Positions 13,276 through 25,103 of a stretch of DNA of 64,000 bases are shown here, piece after piece. Every line of letters starts with the position of its first letter. Within the stretch, counting starts at the first letter, position 1. The DNA lies in NCBI GenBank assembly GCA_021234155.1, contig JAJEKV010000030.1:14934003-14998002 (forward strand), written 5' to 3'. The DNA comes from Isoetes taiwanensis. Its lineage: Eukaryota > Streptophyta > Lycopodiopsida > Isoetales > Isoetaceae. Below the pieces are notes generated by a model. The model saw only the letters and a list, made by a program, of their open reading frames with translations. It was not told where the DNA came from and made no database searches. Made by a program: the position numbers and the translations under genes.

Positions 13276-14360
13276 CCGTAGAGCTGTATGACTGGGGACA
13301 CCAGTCACATTTGTTCCGGGCACTGGTCGAGCCAGTTCTTTTGTATGGGGTCAAGGTGTGGGGCCCAATGGTGTCTTTGGCAACTTGGAACGACTTAGAG
13401 CAGGTCTAGAAGGCATTTTTGACGTGGGCACTTGGCGTCAAGCCTCAGTTCCATATCAGATCTTGTTGCAGGAGACAGGATTCATGCCCCTGCAGCATGC
13501 GGCCCTCGATAGGCACATTATCTATTTCCAGAAGGTGGCCAACATGGGCGACACTCGGCTCCCGCACTTGGCTTACGCTGTGACGATGAGCCCGCAACGA
13601 CTCAGGGCTTGTTGGAAGGACAAGAGAGCCCAGTGGCTGGCGCGCTGGAACGTAGAAGCACATAGGTGCGTCCAGGTGCACACAGACGCCGGCCGGGATA
13701 GGTGGAGGGGGTACTTGGACTCTTGTTCCCTAAGGAAGCTCTGGGACCACTATGCTCTGGAACAGGTAAAGGTGGCACACTACAAACAGCATATAAACCC
13801 CACCCTGGTTCGAGGCCCACAGCTCTACCTGCGTTCTCAGTTGCCCATGAAGAAGCACAGGATTATCGCGTCCATTCGAACAGGGGCCCACCATCTTCGA
13901 CTTGAGATGGGTCGGTGGGTTGGAGAGGCTGCGCCGGGGCGAGCTTTTTGGTGTTGCCCGTGGGGGTTGTTGAGGATGAAAGCCATGCATTCCGTATCCG
14001 CCTATAGTCTTTATAGTCGGGCTCGCTACATTCTCTTGGTGCGACCTTATGCGCCCCGCCACGAAGCTACTCAATGACGCCATCGATTCGATCCCTTGGC
14101 TCCTACCTCCAGGAGGTTTTGGATCTGCAGACTCACCTCTGCCCCCGGGCGCCTACCTGAGGTGCCGGAAATTCATGTGTATATATATGTATATTTGTAC
14201 AATTTTGCCGGCCAGGTTTGTTCTTTGTGGCGGTTTTCCCTCCCGGGGAGGTTTTAATCCGGGTAGCAACGGGCTTGCTGCACCCGTGTAATTTGGGTCC
14301 CATAGACCGATTGGCCTCCGCGGACGATAAAAGAACCTTCCTTCCTTCCTTCCTAAAAAT
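13276..14360 (+). mobile_element. 5'-truncated, decayed LINE of the first family
   Basis: The plus-strand C-terminal part of a LINE polyprotein starts abruptly near LYDWGHQSHLFRALVEPVLL. A frameshift near 13,405 moves coding into the frame that runs to 14,077. It carries PYQILLQETGFMPLQHAALD, PMKKHRIIASIRTGAHHLR and a damaged cysteine-rich motif. The 3' untranslated region (14,160-14,335) closely resembles those near 16.95 kb (minus) and 50.65 kb, ending in a conserved GGACGATAAAA-like block. The tail is (CCTT)n at 14,338-14,354. It is a dead copy. Confidence 0.78.
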
Positions 14361-14623
14361 CCGCCCACTTGTGTTAAATTCTGGTCATCCTGAAAAATTT
14401 CCGGCAATTTTCTGGCAAGAAAATAAAAAATTTCTGACATATTACACTAGACAATGTACTAACATATATTTTTTCTGGTAATCATGTTCTGCGAGTTATG
14501 CATGCCATCTATCTTCCCGTAATCAGTAATCCTGGTTGAAGGAGCTCTTTCTATATTTGTAAGAGCTTAGATGATTAGCTATTTGATTGTATTTCTTATC
14601 CTGAAGTCCTTTTGTTGATGTAG
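14361..14623. other. Non-coding interval
   Basis: AT-rich flank of the LINE insertion; nothing recognised. Confidence 0.4.
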
Positions 14624-14690
14624 GTACAGGGGAATTGGCATCATGGGGAGCTCCCAAATTTGGACAGCTTGGTCAGAAGGGCATCTCTGA
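14624..14690 (+). pseudogene. RCC1-like exon fragment
   Basis: A 67-bp exon candidate with a 3' splice site (GATGTAG) before it and GTAAGT after it. It reads GELASWGAPKFGQLGQKG, which matches the W-G-x-x-x-FGQLG core of an RCC1 repeat. No convincing neighbouring exons were found, and LINEs lie on both sides. It may therefore be a relic of a disrupted RCC1-domain gene or one exon of a gene whose other exons I cannot recognise. Confidence 0.35.
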
Positions 14691-16892
14691 GTAAGTCCAT
14701 TCTGATGAACTTTTTTTATAGAATGTAGCACCTCTATTTTTATGTTTCCAAGCCAATTCCCAGGTTCCTCTAGCACCTTCTGGATAAACATATTTGATTG
14801 GAAGCAGAGACAAGGTTGGCACCAATGTGTAGAAAAATTGTATTAAAAACTAGATCGATGGAGAAAATATGGGAAAAAAGGACATAAAGAATAGCCCTTT
14901 TCCTAGGTAAATTTTCTACCTTATGTATGTTAAACTTCATCTTTTATTTGATCAATCCAATTCCATATCCGAATAGCCTTTTGAACAACGATTCTAAAGG
15001 TAAAAAAAATAACTAAAAAATTCAATATACAGATGCCTCAAAGGCAATAATGTTTTCGAAAGAAGCCGCTTTCATATGTTTTGGTAAATTTGACTGTTGT
15101 GGTTTAGGATAGGAGACACATTCAATTTTAAAAGGAAATTCTTTGTATTCAATTTTAAAAGGAAGTTCTAGAGCCAGTGAACTAACTTTGATTCTCAATG
15201 TATCATATGTATTAGAATTGCATTATGTTGGTAGGAATTTGTGAATTTGACGATGTATTTTAGTTAAAATTACAAGACGTAGTTGTTCTTACATGCAGCT
15301 TTTGCTTGGAGGACTTGGACAACGTAAGGTATTTGGCCAAAGCATGTGGCCGAAGTGACTTGCTCATGGTAGTGCATTGGTTTGATTATCTTGAAGCAAC
15401 ATAACCGGACTTGCAAAATCAATGTTTAATCATTCCTGTTGTGCAAGGTAAGAGGACTTTCATTTATTGTCCTCATGATAGTTTGCTTTGTTGCCATGTG
15501 GCCTTATATTTTTCTATATCTGAGTTTAGGGGAGGAGAAAAAGAGAAGGGTGTAGCTGACTGTGTGACAACCGATATTAAGAAATGGTAGCCAAGTTGCA
15601 GCTGGCCAGTACATAAATGTTCATTTAGAAGCTGAAGAGTAGCATTTAATTCTACTACACATCACAAGAAACGTATTTATTAGTATAAAGTTCAATACAT
15701 GCTTTTTTATTTCATATTGAGAGAGCCATGTCCAGGTCATGCTTGAGGTCTCTGGTTTTGCTTTCATTGAAGCCTTCGGTATTGCTAAATGCAACATTAG
15801 CGCTTTAACAAGGCACACAGTATGCAACCTAAACAGGGCCGAACATGAAAAAGCAAATCAACTTATAATTGTTGCCATGTTCTAAAAAGGATTATGCAAC
15901 GTAATTCCTACCATTAAATGTGAAAGGAAATTGTTTTTTCATTGCTGTTTGTTCAACATTGTGTTCGTTAACCTTAACAGCTATCCCATATCACCATCTA
16001 CAAATTGTTGGTTTTGTCTAGATTTCTCCATGTAGTATGTATCATTGGACTTTGCATTTCTTTAGTGCATCCTATCCTTTTTGTTATCTTTGTATATGAG
16101 AACGTGCATAATCATACTAGTTATATTGTGGCTTGCCGCTTAAATCTTATCATTAATATGAAGGAAATAGTTGATTGCCAACTCGCTTATGAAATCTTAT
16201 AAAATCCTCTAAAAAGGGCAATGGGGACCATACGAATATAAGTGCATGAGATGTTAACACATATTGTCCATTTTATATGCTCATATCAGTAACTTCAATT
16301 GTTATATAATGAGCATCAATCTACAACAATATTCTTAATGCATGCTTTTATAGACCAAATTAGTAAACACAAATGACATGTCATGTCATGCAATTTAGAT
16401 TCATTAAAGGATTGAAGGTTCAAACACAACACCTTGAAATGCATACTTATATAATTATATCATACAATTCTGCAAACACTTTTAAACACAATTGATCCTT
16501 CATCATCAGGACAATGCAACCCCACTTGCATCACTTACGTCACTTGCATCTCTATTGTTTCACTTCATAAACATTGTCGCCAACACCATCAAACTCCCAA
16601 CTACAGTCTACACCATAAAAAACACCACACAAACAAAGCCAATGCAACTACTAATTAACCATCCCTGCAAATCACTACTGAAGCCGGCAACGCCGGGCAC
16701 CATAACTAGTAAAATTGGATTCCAAAATCCAAGTGTCAAAATTGCTGAATAGGTGTCATACTTAAATGTAGTATATTTGTTTCCTCCAGGCACTTGTATA
16801 CATTCATAGCTCACTGGAAAGTGGAGACAGGAGTCACATATTTTTTGTACGTTGCAAAATACAAATAACAGAGATTCTTCTTGTAGGATAAA
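14691..16892. other. Interval without supported gene
   Basis: AT-rich. A repeated motif TTCAATTTTAAAAGGAA occurs twice at about 15,121-15,165. No reliable gene. Confidence 0.4.
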
Positions 16893-19255
16893 TGAGAATG
16901 AGAATGAGAATGAGAATGATGTTTTATCGTCCACTGAGGCCAATCGGCCTATGGGGCCCACAAGGAGCGCAGCAAACTTATTACTGTCCGGGTTAAAAAA
17001 CCCCCGCCCCGAAGGGTTTTCGAGGGAAAAACCGTGGCAGTAATAAGAATGCTGTCAAACTGTACAAGTATACATCAATGTATATATACATGTCAAGTGT
17101 GTGCCCGAGGACATAGCTGATCTCGCATGTCCATAACCTCCTGAAGATATGATCCCAGCACCCGTACGGATGCTGTGCTCAATGTCACATGTAATGGTTG
17201 GCCATGCCTGACCAACTCAGCATAGCACGTCCGAATTTGATCATATGCTGGGCAACTTTGAAGGGTATGAGATTCATCCTCAATGACTCCCATTTGGCAG
17301 CATTGACAAAGCCTTTCCTGGCGTGGCTCACCAATCCATCTGCCCGTCTCAATTCGAAGATGATGTGCCCCTGTGCGAATGGAGGCAATGAGTCTGCGCC
17401 TTTTCATGGGCAAGTGGGTACGCAGGTAGCATTGCGGGCCTCGTTCCAATGTGGGATTTATGTGGCGCTGATAGTGTGCTGTCTTGACATGTTCAAGGGC
17501 ATTGGCATCCCAAAGCTTGCTGAGGAAGCAAGCGTCAAGATATTGCCTCAAGCTATGGCGACCGCCTCTGTTTGCATATGTATGCACACGTGCTCTCGCA
17601 CATTCCATCTAGCCAACCATTGAGCTCTCTTTTCCCTCCTCCAAGGCCTTGAGGCGCCTGCGGCCCCATTGCCATGATATAAGCTAGTTTAGGGGAGGCG
17701 AGCATCGTCCATATTGACCACCTTCAAAATAGACAGCGTGGCGATCAAGGGGCGCCCTCACGAAGAGGCAAGAATCGCCTCTCACGTAGTAGAATTTGAT
17801 ATGGGACTGTGGACTTCACGCCTAGTGCTCGTACTAAGAAGGCTTTCTGGACCTGCTCCAAGTCATTCCAAGTAGCAAGTGATACTACTGGGCCCCATAC
17901 TTCCACCCCGTATAAAAGGACAGGCTCTACTAAGACCTTGAGCAGTGTGACCGATGTATGACTATTGTTTTGCATTGCATATAGTGCCTTCCGACCGCCA
18001 GTCACTTTCGAGCCGTATGGATGTGTCCCGGTGCATAGTAGAAGGAAACTCCACTCCCAATTGTATGTGGATGCAACTTCCACATTCGCCTTGGTAATGG
18101 CGAAGGAGGGACCCTACCGACGTGAAGATGATATGAAAACCACCTTAGCCTTGGCGGGTTGACGCGCATATCGGTCGGCTTGGCGTATCGTGTGTCCGGG
18201 GCATCGAGATGTCGTTGCATGTCTGCTGGGTGTGTAAGCTAGAGGTCCACATCATCAAGATATATTAACCATGCCCGATGATCCGATAGAGAAGGTGAGC
18301 TCCATCGCCCCCATTATCGGCACAAACCCGGCTCTCCAATTGATCAATGTAAAGCCCAAACAATGTTGGGAGAGAGGGCATCCCTGACGAACCCCGATAC
18401 TACTATCAAATGGTTGGCTTATCTGCTGCAACCGACCCGAGCATCTTTCATATAGCTCGCATTAATCGTGATTCTCGCAAATCTACAGGAACCCCTAGCT
18501 GTTGCAGTCTTGCCCATAGTTTTTCTCAAGGCACAGTGTCAAACGCCTTCGCAAAATCCACAAAGCAACAATATAGATCCTGACGGCCGTTCCTGCTGTC
18601 TTCAATCAGAGTTCGCAACGTGAAGATGTGGTCAATGGTTGAGTGCCGGGGTCTGAATCCTGCCTGGGTGAGGGCCCGCGATCTCTCGCCGCCCCGCCCG
18701 CCCGTCAATCGCGCCGCCGAGAATCCCAAAGCGGTTTTGCAAACACCGGCCCGACCATGATTGTTCGGTGATTGGTCGGGCAAAGTGTGGGTCACCCGCC
18801 TTATAGATGGGAACAACTCGCTAGTGGTCCACCGCAGCGGAAGCCTTCTGTAATGCCTTGTTTAACAAAGGCGGTCCACAAGACTGGTATTATGGACGGC
18901 CCTGCCCACTTAAGCAATTCTGCCTGCATACCATCCAAGTCTGGGGCTTTCCCATTGGCAAGACGTTGTAAGCCTTGTTCCACGTCCGAATCTGTGATTT
19001 CCAGCACTGGGCCTTCTTGCAAGGGTAATGCTGCATGTGCACCCTGAGGGTCGTATAGCTGTTGCAAGTATTGCCTCCACTGCTAAGCACATCAGTCAGC
19101 CGGCCTGTCTGTTGCTCTAGTGTAGGATATTGCAAAATTTCTGCCAGGTCATCTATAAGCATCTGGGCATAAGCCCCTGCATGTTCATAATCCAATCGCA
19201 GCTGAGGCATGTGAGGAGTTGTTGCACCGGGGGTTCGCACAACCTAGGACCTGGA
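16893..19255 (-). mobile_element. Decayed LINE (RT plus C-terminal zinc motif)
   Basis: A minus-strand LINE of the same family as 1-4.4 kb. The RT palm remnant lies at 18,816-18,526 (FRPRHSTIDHIFTLRTLIED, DLYCCFVDFAKAFDTVP). Further RT pieces lie at 18,083-17,745 (KVLVEPVLLYGVEVWGPVVS). The C-terminal frame 17,608-17,093 carries PMKRRRLIASIRTGAHHLRI and RLCQCCQMGVIEDESHTLQ. The 3' end at 16,893-16,918 is a short (ATTCTC)n tail in element orientation, just after the conserved GGACGATAAAA block. Several frameshifts and stops show it is dead. Its 5' end near 19,255 is a truncation. Confidence 0.8.
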
Positions 19256-20460
19256 GAAAGTTAAAATGTTCCTTCATGGTACATATCCATTCTTCAACTT
19301 TAATGAGAAACCTTCTTTTTGACCATTACATTATGTAAATAATATAAACTGGAATCAAGAAGCGCCATACTTTAACATCTAACAGAATGATGAACACCAT
19401 AGAAGAGTTTTTTTTTTTTTAAATCTAACGAGATGACATATCATCTTTCCATCGCAGATACATACCTTCTAAAGTTTTGACTTTAAGATTGAAGTATTGC
19501 AGACATCCTCTTTCTTTAAAATTTTTAATCATACTAGGCATGCATTTGTGCGCGCTGTTATCTTTCTGCTACATTCGCGTCATAGCCCAATAGGAAGGAG
19601 CAAAACAAAAGAATTACCAGGAAATACACCTAATTGTCTGAATCATAAGTATTGTTGAAATGTGGGCAACCTGTATGTTGCACAATGATGATCTGTATGT
19701 TCATGTAGATTGCTAACTGTAATGCTACATGTAATGTTTTAACACTTGAGTCCTAGAAATTGTTCATAAATGGGTCTCTGAGGAGATTTGCAGGCAAAAG
19801 AAAGAATAATTATGCCTTTTGATGTGTATATCACATTAAAAAAAATATATATTTTTTTTGTTTGTCCTTACTCTTTCGATGTAATGCTTTGATTTCTATC
19901 TACATCTTAGCTATCACCTACAAAATCATAAGCACATTTGATTCCTCTAGGAAGTTCTAGGTTTCTACAAACACCACGATTTTGATTTCTACAAACAACA
20001 GGGTTCCCTCTTACTTAGGTTATTCTTGCATTCTATCCCGAAAACTCATGAAACAAGTGAACTATCAGAGTTAATAAGTTCTAGCGCAATCAAAATATTT
20101 GATGGTTGCCCGCGTTAAAGAAACATCATTCTATGTTAACAAATGATGTCAATGATGACACACATCATACTCTGTCATTTTAAATTGGGACTGCTCAAGA
20201 CAAAGTTGGCAATACAGAGTAACAACATACACATAAATAAGTGCATAAATGCTAAAACGTTTCAGTATTTCTAATGCGCTATAATATTCTTACACCTTAT
20301 GGATACTTCCATATATCTGAATGTGACAAACATGGTTATATCCTCACTGTCCTCCCTTTTGTGCAGCTAAGCAGTCAAAACTCATTGAACTTACATCCAT
20401 CCAAGATCTTGGTAGAATATAGTCCCCTAAAAGAGAGAAACAACATGAGCAGACACATCT
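19256..20460. other. Non-coding interval
   Basis: AT-rich sequence with homopolymer runs. No gene, RNA or structured repeat recognised. Confidence 0.4.
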
Positions 20461-21500
20461 AGCAAGGAAAATAACCTCAAGCCTTTCTCCAGAACCAAGT
20501 TCAAGTGATTGTGCTGGCGGTGAGAAACTGTATTGCTAGAAGAAAATTTGAAACAAAAAATAAATAGAGAGCCTTTACTGCAAATGCTAACTTACAAAGT
20601 GTGAAAAGAAACTAATCTTTCTGCTTGTCATTTTCAAGTCACCTTAAGCACTGGCCGGAGATAGAAGCTCCATGCAAATAAGCCATCAAATGTGAAATTC
20701 TCCGCAGGCAAAGCAAAGCATTTTCCCTATAGCCATCATCTTCGTTGAGTGAAAGGAGAAGAGAAAGTAACAAGTCTTGTGCTACTTTTCCAGCTGAAAT
20801 TTAAAGTTAACCTCATGTCATGTCAAATGCTGCAAATTCACATCACATGCAGAATGAGTTTCTGTTTTTCAAAATAAAATTCTACAGCTCAAAGCAGCAA
20901 CACAGATTATATCAGAATAAACAGATGTTCATGGTTCTCAGGCAGATTACCGTATAGGTGCTTAAATACTCTCCTAGAACACTCAAAACACCTGCAAATA
21001 AAAGAAGGATCAGCTGCTCAAATATTTTCAGAAAAGAAACAAATGCAACCCGGAGATCGAAATCCTCAGACTCAGTATTCAGAGTATTAAGAGCTGGCCT
21101 TAATATTGACACTGTGGAAGATATGTAAGAAAATAGTAGGACTCAAGAAAATTAATTTGAACTGAAATTTCTGGGTAAGGCAGTCGTCTATATTGCCTCG
21201 TCCCCATAATCCCAATGTTAATAACTCTATGTGAATTTCTTTCCTAATTCTATGCTTACCATACACAATATATGGTTACAGGATTCACTAGCAAGCAAGC
21301 AGGCAACATACCCACATTCAATCTCATATTCATGGCTCCCATTACTTTAAACATGAGACAAAAATAAAAAGCAAGCGTACCTTTCTTTATATGGAAGACT
21401 TCTGATTTAGAGGTCCAGAGGGATTCAACTGGTAAAAGTCGTGAACAAGAATTTGCTCAACTTTGGACAGGTGATTCTCCCTGTACAGAGCCCTGATTTC
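20460..21500 (-). other. Exon-like fragments of an unrecognised minus-strand gene
   Basis: Three candidate exons have plausible splice sites. 20,793-20,643 reads GKVAQDLLLSLLLSLNEDDG...RENALLCLRRISHLMAYLHG, between ATTTCAG and GTGACT. 21,112-20,952 includes FDLRVAFVSFLKIFEQL. About 21,500-21,390 reads EIRALYRENHLSKVEQILVH. The helical, leucine-rich composition suggests an armadillo/HEAT-like protein. The phases do not join cleanly and a stop lies at the end of the third piece. The gene may be broken or my boundaries wrong. No family is assigned. Confidence 0.3.
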
Positions 21501-21540
21501 TACAATTTAAAGTCGAAAAGTGATCAGCTCAAAGTCTAGT

Positions 21541-22504
21541 TTGCAATGCAATTAAAATCACTTAATTTCAGTGAGTATAGCTCAACTTATCGCATTCTGA
21601 GCACATGCACCTATTTCTGGACAGTTCTATGAAAACTGCAGAAAGATTAAAAAGGAGGCATATGACTCAAGCCTCTCATCCGCATTTTGCTTGCATGGTG
21701 GATTAATCGGCGTATTCCGGTAGGGGTTTGAAGATTTTAGCATTCCAGATTCAAGCTGCCACAAGCAGTTCCCACTGATAGCCTTCCAAAATGCCTTCAA
21801 GACTTATTTCATGCATTGCTAGGACCTAATTCATGACCTTACTCTAGAAAAATAGTTTGACACAGATTTGTATCTGAGCCACAGACAAACTGCTCAACTA
21901 ATATGTCTTACCTTAAAAATGATATATGCCAGCATGTTTCAAGCATTAACGCAGCAATCTCTTAAGTGAATCAACCTGAACCGCCACATAACCCGACCAC
22001 AACAATTTATGAGGCAGTAAATCAAGTTGATCAGCTAAATGCTCTACCTTTGTTATCCTCCTTTGCTTATTCCTCGTGATATAATGATGCTATAACTTAG
22101 CAAAACAATCAACACATATTAAGTAATAGTACAAACCAGAATACTGGCTCACCTCTCAGCCTAATCAGTGACTTCAGCAAGAACAAAAAACATAGTCTCA
22201 GAACAAAATCCAAATCAGCCTCATCTTTTCATACTTACCTTTAATTATTTAACACAAAAGGTCACGTCTACGGCCATCCCCCTGTAGATCTTTAGGATAG
22301 TTTCAAATCAAAAACTATCTTGAAGAAGACATTTCTTATGGAAGAACATGAAAGGCTTATCCTACCCTGCCGGAGCATTTTGTGGCACCTGTAACCATTT
22401 GCCAATTATAAGTGGCACGCCAAACATCAATATAATAGAGATTAAGGTGACCCTGTCCCATTGTATTTCTTGTATACAACGAAATAAACAATGAAATAAA
22501 CATT
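21541..22504. other. Interval without supported gene
   Basis: AT-rich, intron-like or intergenic sequence. Nothing recognised. Confidence 0.4.
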
Positions 22505-22651
22505 ACCAGTTCCGGCGGATCATTCTATGTGAAAGTGTATATCAGTATATGGATGGAGTTTCGATTGGGAGGAAGGTGAATCTTAGGACCTATCACAGCT
22601 ACGACAAGCTATTTGTTGCGCTGGAAGAGATGTTCCGGCGATTTACAAGCG
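22505..22651 (+). pseudogene. Aux/IAA PB1-domain exon fragment, frameshifted
   Basis: Encodes the start of the C-terminal PB1 (domain III) region of an auxin-response Aux/IAA or ARF protein. SSGGSFYVKVY at 22,508-22,540 is followed by MDGVSIGRKVNLRTYHSYDK and LFVALEEMFRRFTSG at 22,549-22,651. It ends at a good donor (GGTAAGC) near where Aux/IAA genes normally have an intron. Eight extra bases (22,541-22,548) between KVY and MDG shift the frame. No upstream repression or degron motif and no downstream exon was seen. It is a gene fragment. Confidence 0.7.
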
Positions 22652-22862
22652 GTAAGCGTGAAATGTTTTTGGAGCTACAGACCAGCTAACCGGTTTCCAC
22701 TGGGGTTGCCCAGCAATTGAAATGACCGCGAGTTTACAGCCAGCAATGGGTTTGGAGCACTCATTGGCACATTCGAGGTATATACTAGTATATACTTAGA
22801 ATATCCCATAAACCCACATAAACAAGGGTTTGCCGCCCTACCCAAAAACCCTTTAATTTCCT
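22652..22862. other. Spacer between Aux/IAA fragment and zinc-ribbon gene
   Basis: Short non-coding stretch with a TATACTAGTATATACTTAG-type AT-rich palindromic segment at about 22,780-22,798. A promoter role is only a possibility. Confidence 0.25.
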
Positions 22863-22975
22863 AATCACTCGATGTAATTTTCTCGTGGCATTCATTCCCC
22901 GCCTTGAAAATCACTCGATGTAACTTCCTAATCACTCGATGTAATTTCCTCGTGGCATTCATTTTCTAGTACATT
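22863..22975 (+). promoter_or_regulatory. Triplicated 15-mer upstream of zinc-ribbon gene
   Basis: AATCACTCGATGTAA occurs three times, at 22,863-22,877, 22,909-22,923 and 22,930-22,944. Two copies are followed by CTCGTGGCATTCATT. The block ends about 50-75 bp before the start codon of the zinc-ribbon gene, so it lies in the expected promoter or 5' leader. A regulatory role is inferred from position only. Confidence 0.4.
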
Positions 22976-23019
22976 ATCTTCGGACACTAGAAAGCTTAGG
23001 GTTTTGGAACTCCGGCAAC

Positions 23020-23355
23020 ATGTTCTTTTTTTTCGTAGGAGGGATCAACAACGAGGTCCGCAGCGTCGTGGAGAAAGCAGGGGCGAGATGTGTCAGGTGC
23101 GGATCTGTCGCAGACCTTGTAGAATATGATAAAGTTTTTAGAGCTTTCTTCATCCCGGTATGGCGATGGCCTGCCAAAGAGCCTGCCGTTCACTGCCCTA
23201 GCTGCGGCCTTTTCCTTCCGGGACATGTTGCTCTTCCTCCGCCTGGCCACAGACCTGAGGCCATCCCCATAGATGCCCTGCGCTGCTGGTCTTGCTCTGT
23301 AGAGGTGAATCCTGGATTCAAATATTGCCCTCACTGTGGCGTGGCTTTGAAATAG
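23020..23355 (+). CDS. Plant zinc-ribbon protein (zinc-ribbon-15 type), single exon
   Basis: An intact 111-residue protein from ATG 23,020 to TAG 23,353-23,355. It begins MFFFFVGG, the hallmark N-terminus of a conserved small plant zinc-ribbon family. It carries four CxxC knuckles, C24/C27, C59/C62, C89/C92 and C103/C106, enough for two zinc sites. The conserved block DLVEYDKVFRAFFIPVWRWP lies between the first two knuckles, and the length is typical for the family. The biochemical role is unknown: zinc binding is expected and no enzymatic residues are visible. It stands alone, downstream of a repeated promoter-like block. It is one of the few undamaged genes in the window. Confidence 0.88.
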   Translation: MFFFFVGGINNEVRSVVEKAGARCVRCGSVADLVEYDKVFRAFFIPVWRWPAKEPAVHCPSCGLFLPGHVALPPPGHRPEAIPIDALRCWSCSVEVNPGFKYCPHCGVALK

Positions 23356-25103
23356 AAGGATCTTGCTCTGTTCATCTGCAGAAAATGAGATCTTGCATCA
23401 TCATCAGGTTTCTCACGGATTTTCTGTCAGTTTTGTTAACATTAGGTTTTTTAGTGATCATGTCATGTATGTGTCTCTATATATGATTTAGATCAACTCT
23501 GTGAAGGATTCTGTCTCAACGGTTACTGTAGGTATAGATACAGTATATATGAGTGTGTGGATTCAGTGTCTACGAGTCTGTATATATGTTGATGAGATCA
23601 ACTGTGTGAATCTATCAAAACATATGTAAATGTTTCAAATTTTTTGTTTCTTTTTTTCTAATTTTCTTGGTTCTCCGCCGCAATCCAAACAAAGCTTTTG
23701 TAGCCATGTGTGCGGCAAGATTCAAGAAAAACTAAGCACCATGTTCTTGCGATACTGCCGGATTTCCTGTTTCTTGCTGGCTTCAGCTGTGGCACCAGCC
23801 GAAAATGGCGTGGGAGTGGCTACGCCACAAATTGTCTGATGCACTGCCATAGTCGCTGGAGAAGGAAGGTTTCGTGGGATTACATAAGGGCCACCAGGAA
23901 ACCTCAAATATTGTTATTCACCTTTGTTAGAGGTTTCATGGGATTAATCATTAAATAAGCCCCCTGTAAGGAATGTAACATTGAACGGGACCATGTAGGA
24001 TACCAAACCTGGCCATGTAGGATACCAAACTTTTGGCCCCAAAAAAAACTTTTGAGCCTAGAAACCTCTTTTCGGCCGCATCACAGGGTTGCCCTTTAGA
24101 GGAGCCATTGATGCATGCACAATTACTTTGAACATTTTAGAACCATATGTTCAAAATACTTTTTTCTAGGAAAAGGGAAGCGGAAATGAAAGTATAGAAA
24201 GTTGACTAAGGGGTGGAGTTCAAATCGAGTCTAGTACAAAAATTTTTAACTAAGAAGCCTTTGGTTTTTTAAAATTTTGTGATATATCGATTCTCAATGG
24301 CATATGTCTACGAAACGCTGCTCTATGGTGTTATGATACGCTTCTACAGATGCATTGACAGCTTGACTTGCATGTCCCAGCTTTTATGTTAACATTATTA
24401 GAATGATGATGTTGATCATCTGTAGGTAACAATAGCTAATGATATTAAATGTTTGTTACTATAGCATTTCTTTGGAACAATTTTATAACACAATGAATAA
24501 AAATTTTAGATTTTAATCATGTTCTGTTTTTAATCTTAATTCTGTTGATCTGACTTCCCGCAACACAGAACTTAGTAGTTCAATGGGAAATCAGCTTTGC
24601 AGTTCTGTTCTAAACTTTTTGAACTTCATGTTCAATAGAGTAGAGTGAAGACACTACTAGTCCCAACTTGGGAGAGATGTGTAACCAAACCTACGTTACT
24701 GAGGTTTTTTAGGACCACCTGCTACTTGATCTATTATTCTTGATAATTAATCCAGCTTGAATACTGATATATATCAGCGCAGAAAAACCATCAAAATCAA
24801 AATAAATAAAGGCTTCCAATCACCATTCCAGAAAAGACAGACTTCCATATGGAAAATGATGCTTCCTATAAAAAATATAATACCAGAAAGAGCACCCCAC
24901 CTTATTACACAAGATAAGACTAGAATAGTCTCTTACTTTACGAATTAATATTACAAGACAGAATGTTGAATGTGCACTATGAGCAGCGCCAAACCTTCAT
25001 ATTCCTACAACTATCACCAGAAAAAATAAGACCTGCTGGGCCAGTCTGCAAAGACCGTATTTCATCCGTGCTGTAAAGTGCCCCTCTTTTATTAAAGCTG
25101 TAA
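23356..25103. other. Non-coding interval
   Basis: AT-rich. A 22-bp direct repeat (CCATGTAGGATACCAAAC) occurs at about 23,992-24,033. The short frame at 23,710-23,958 has no recognised homology. Confidence 0.45.
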
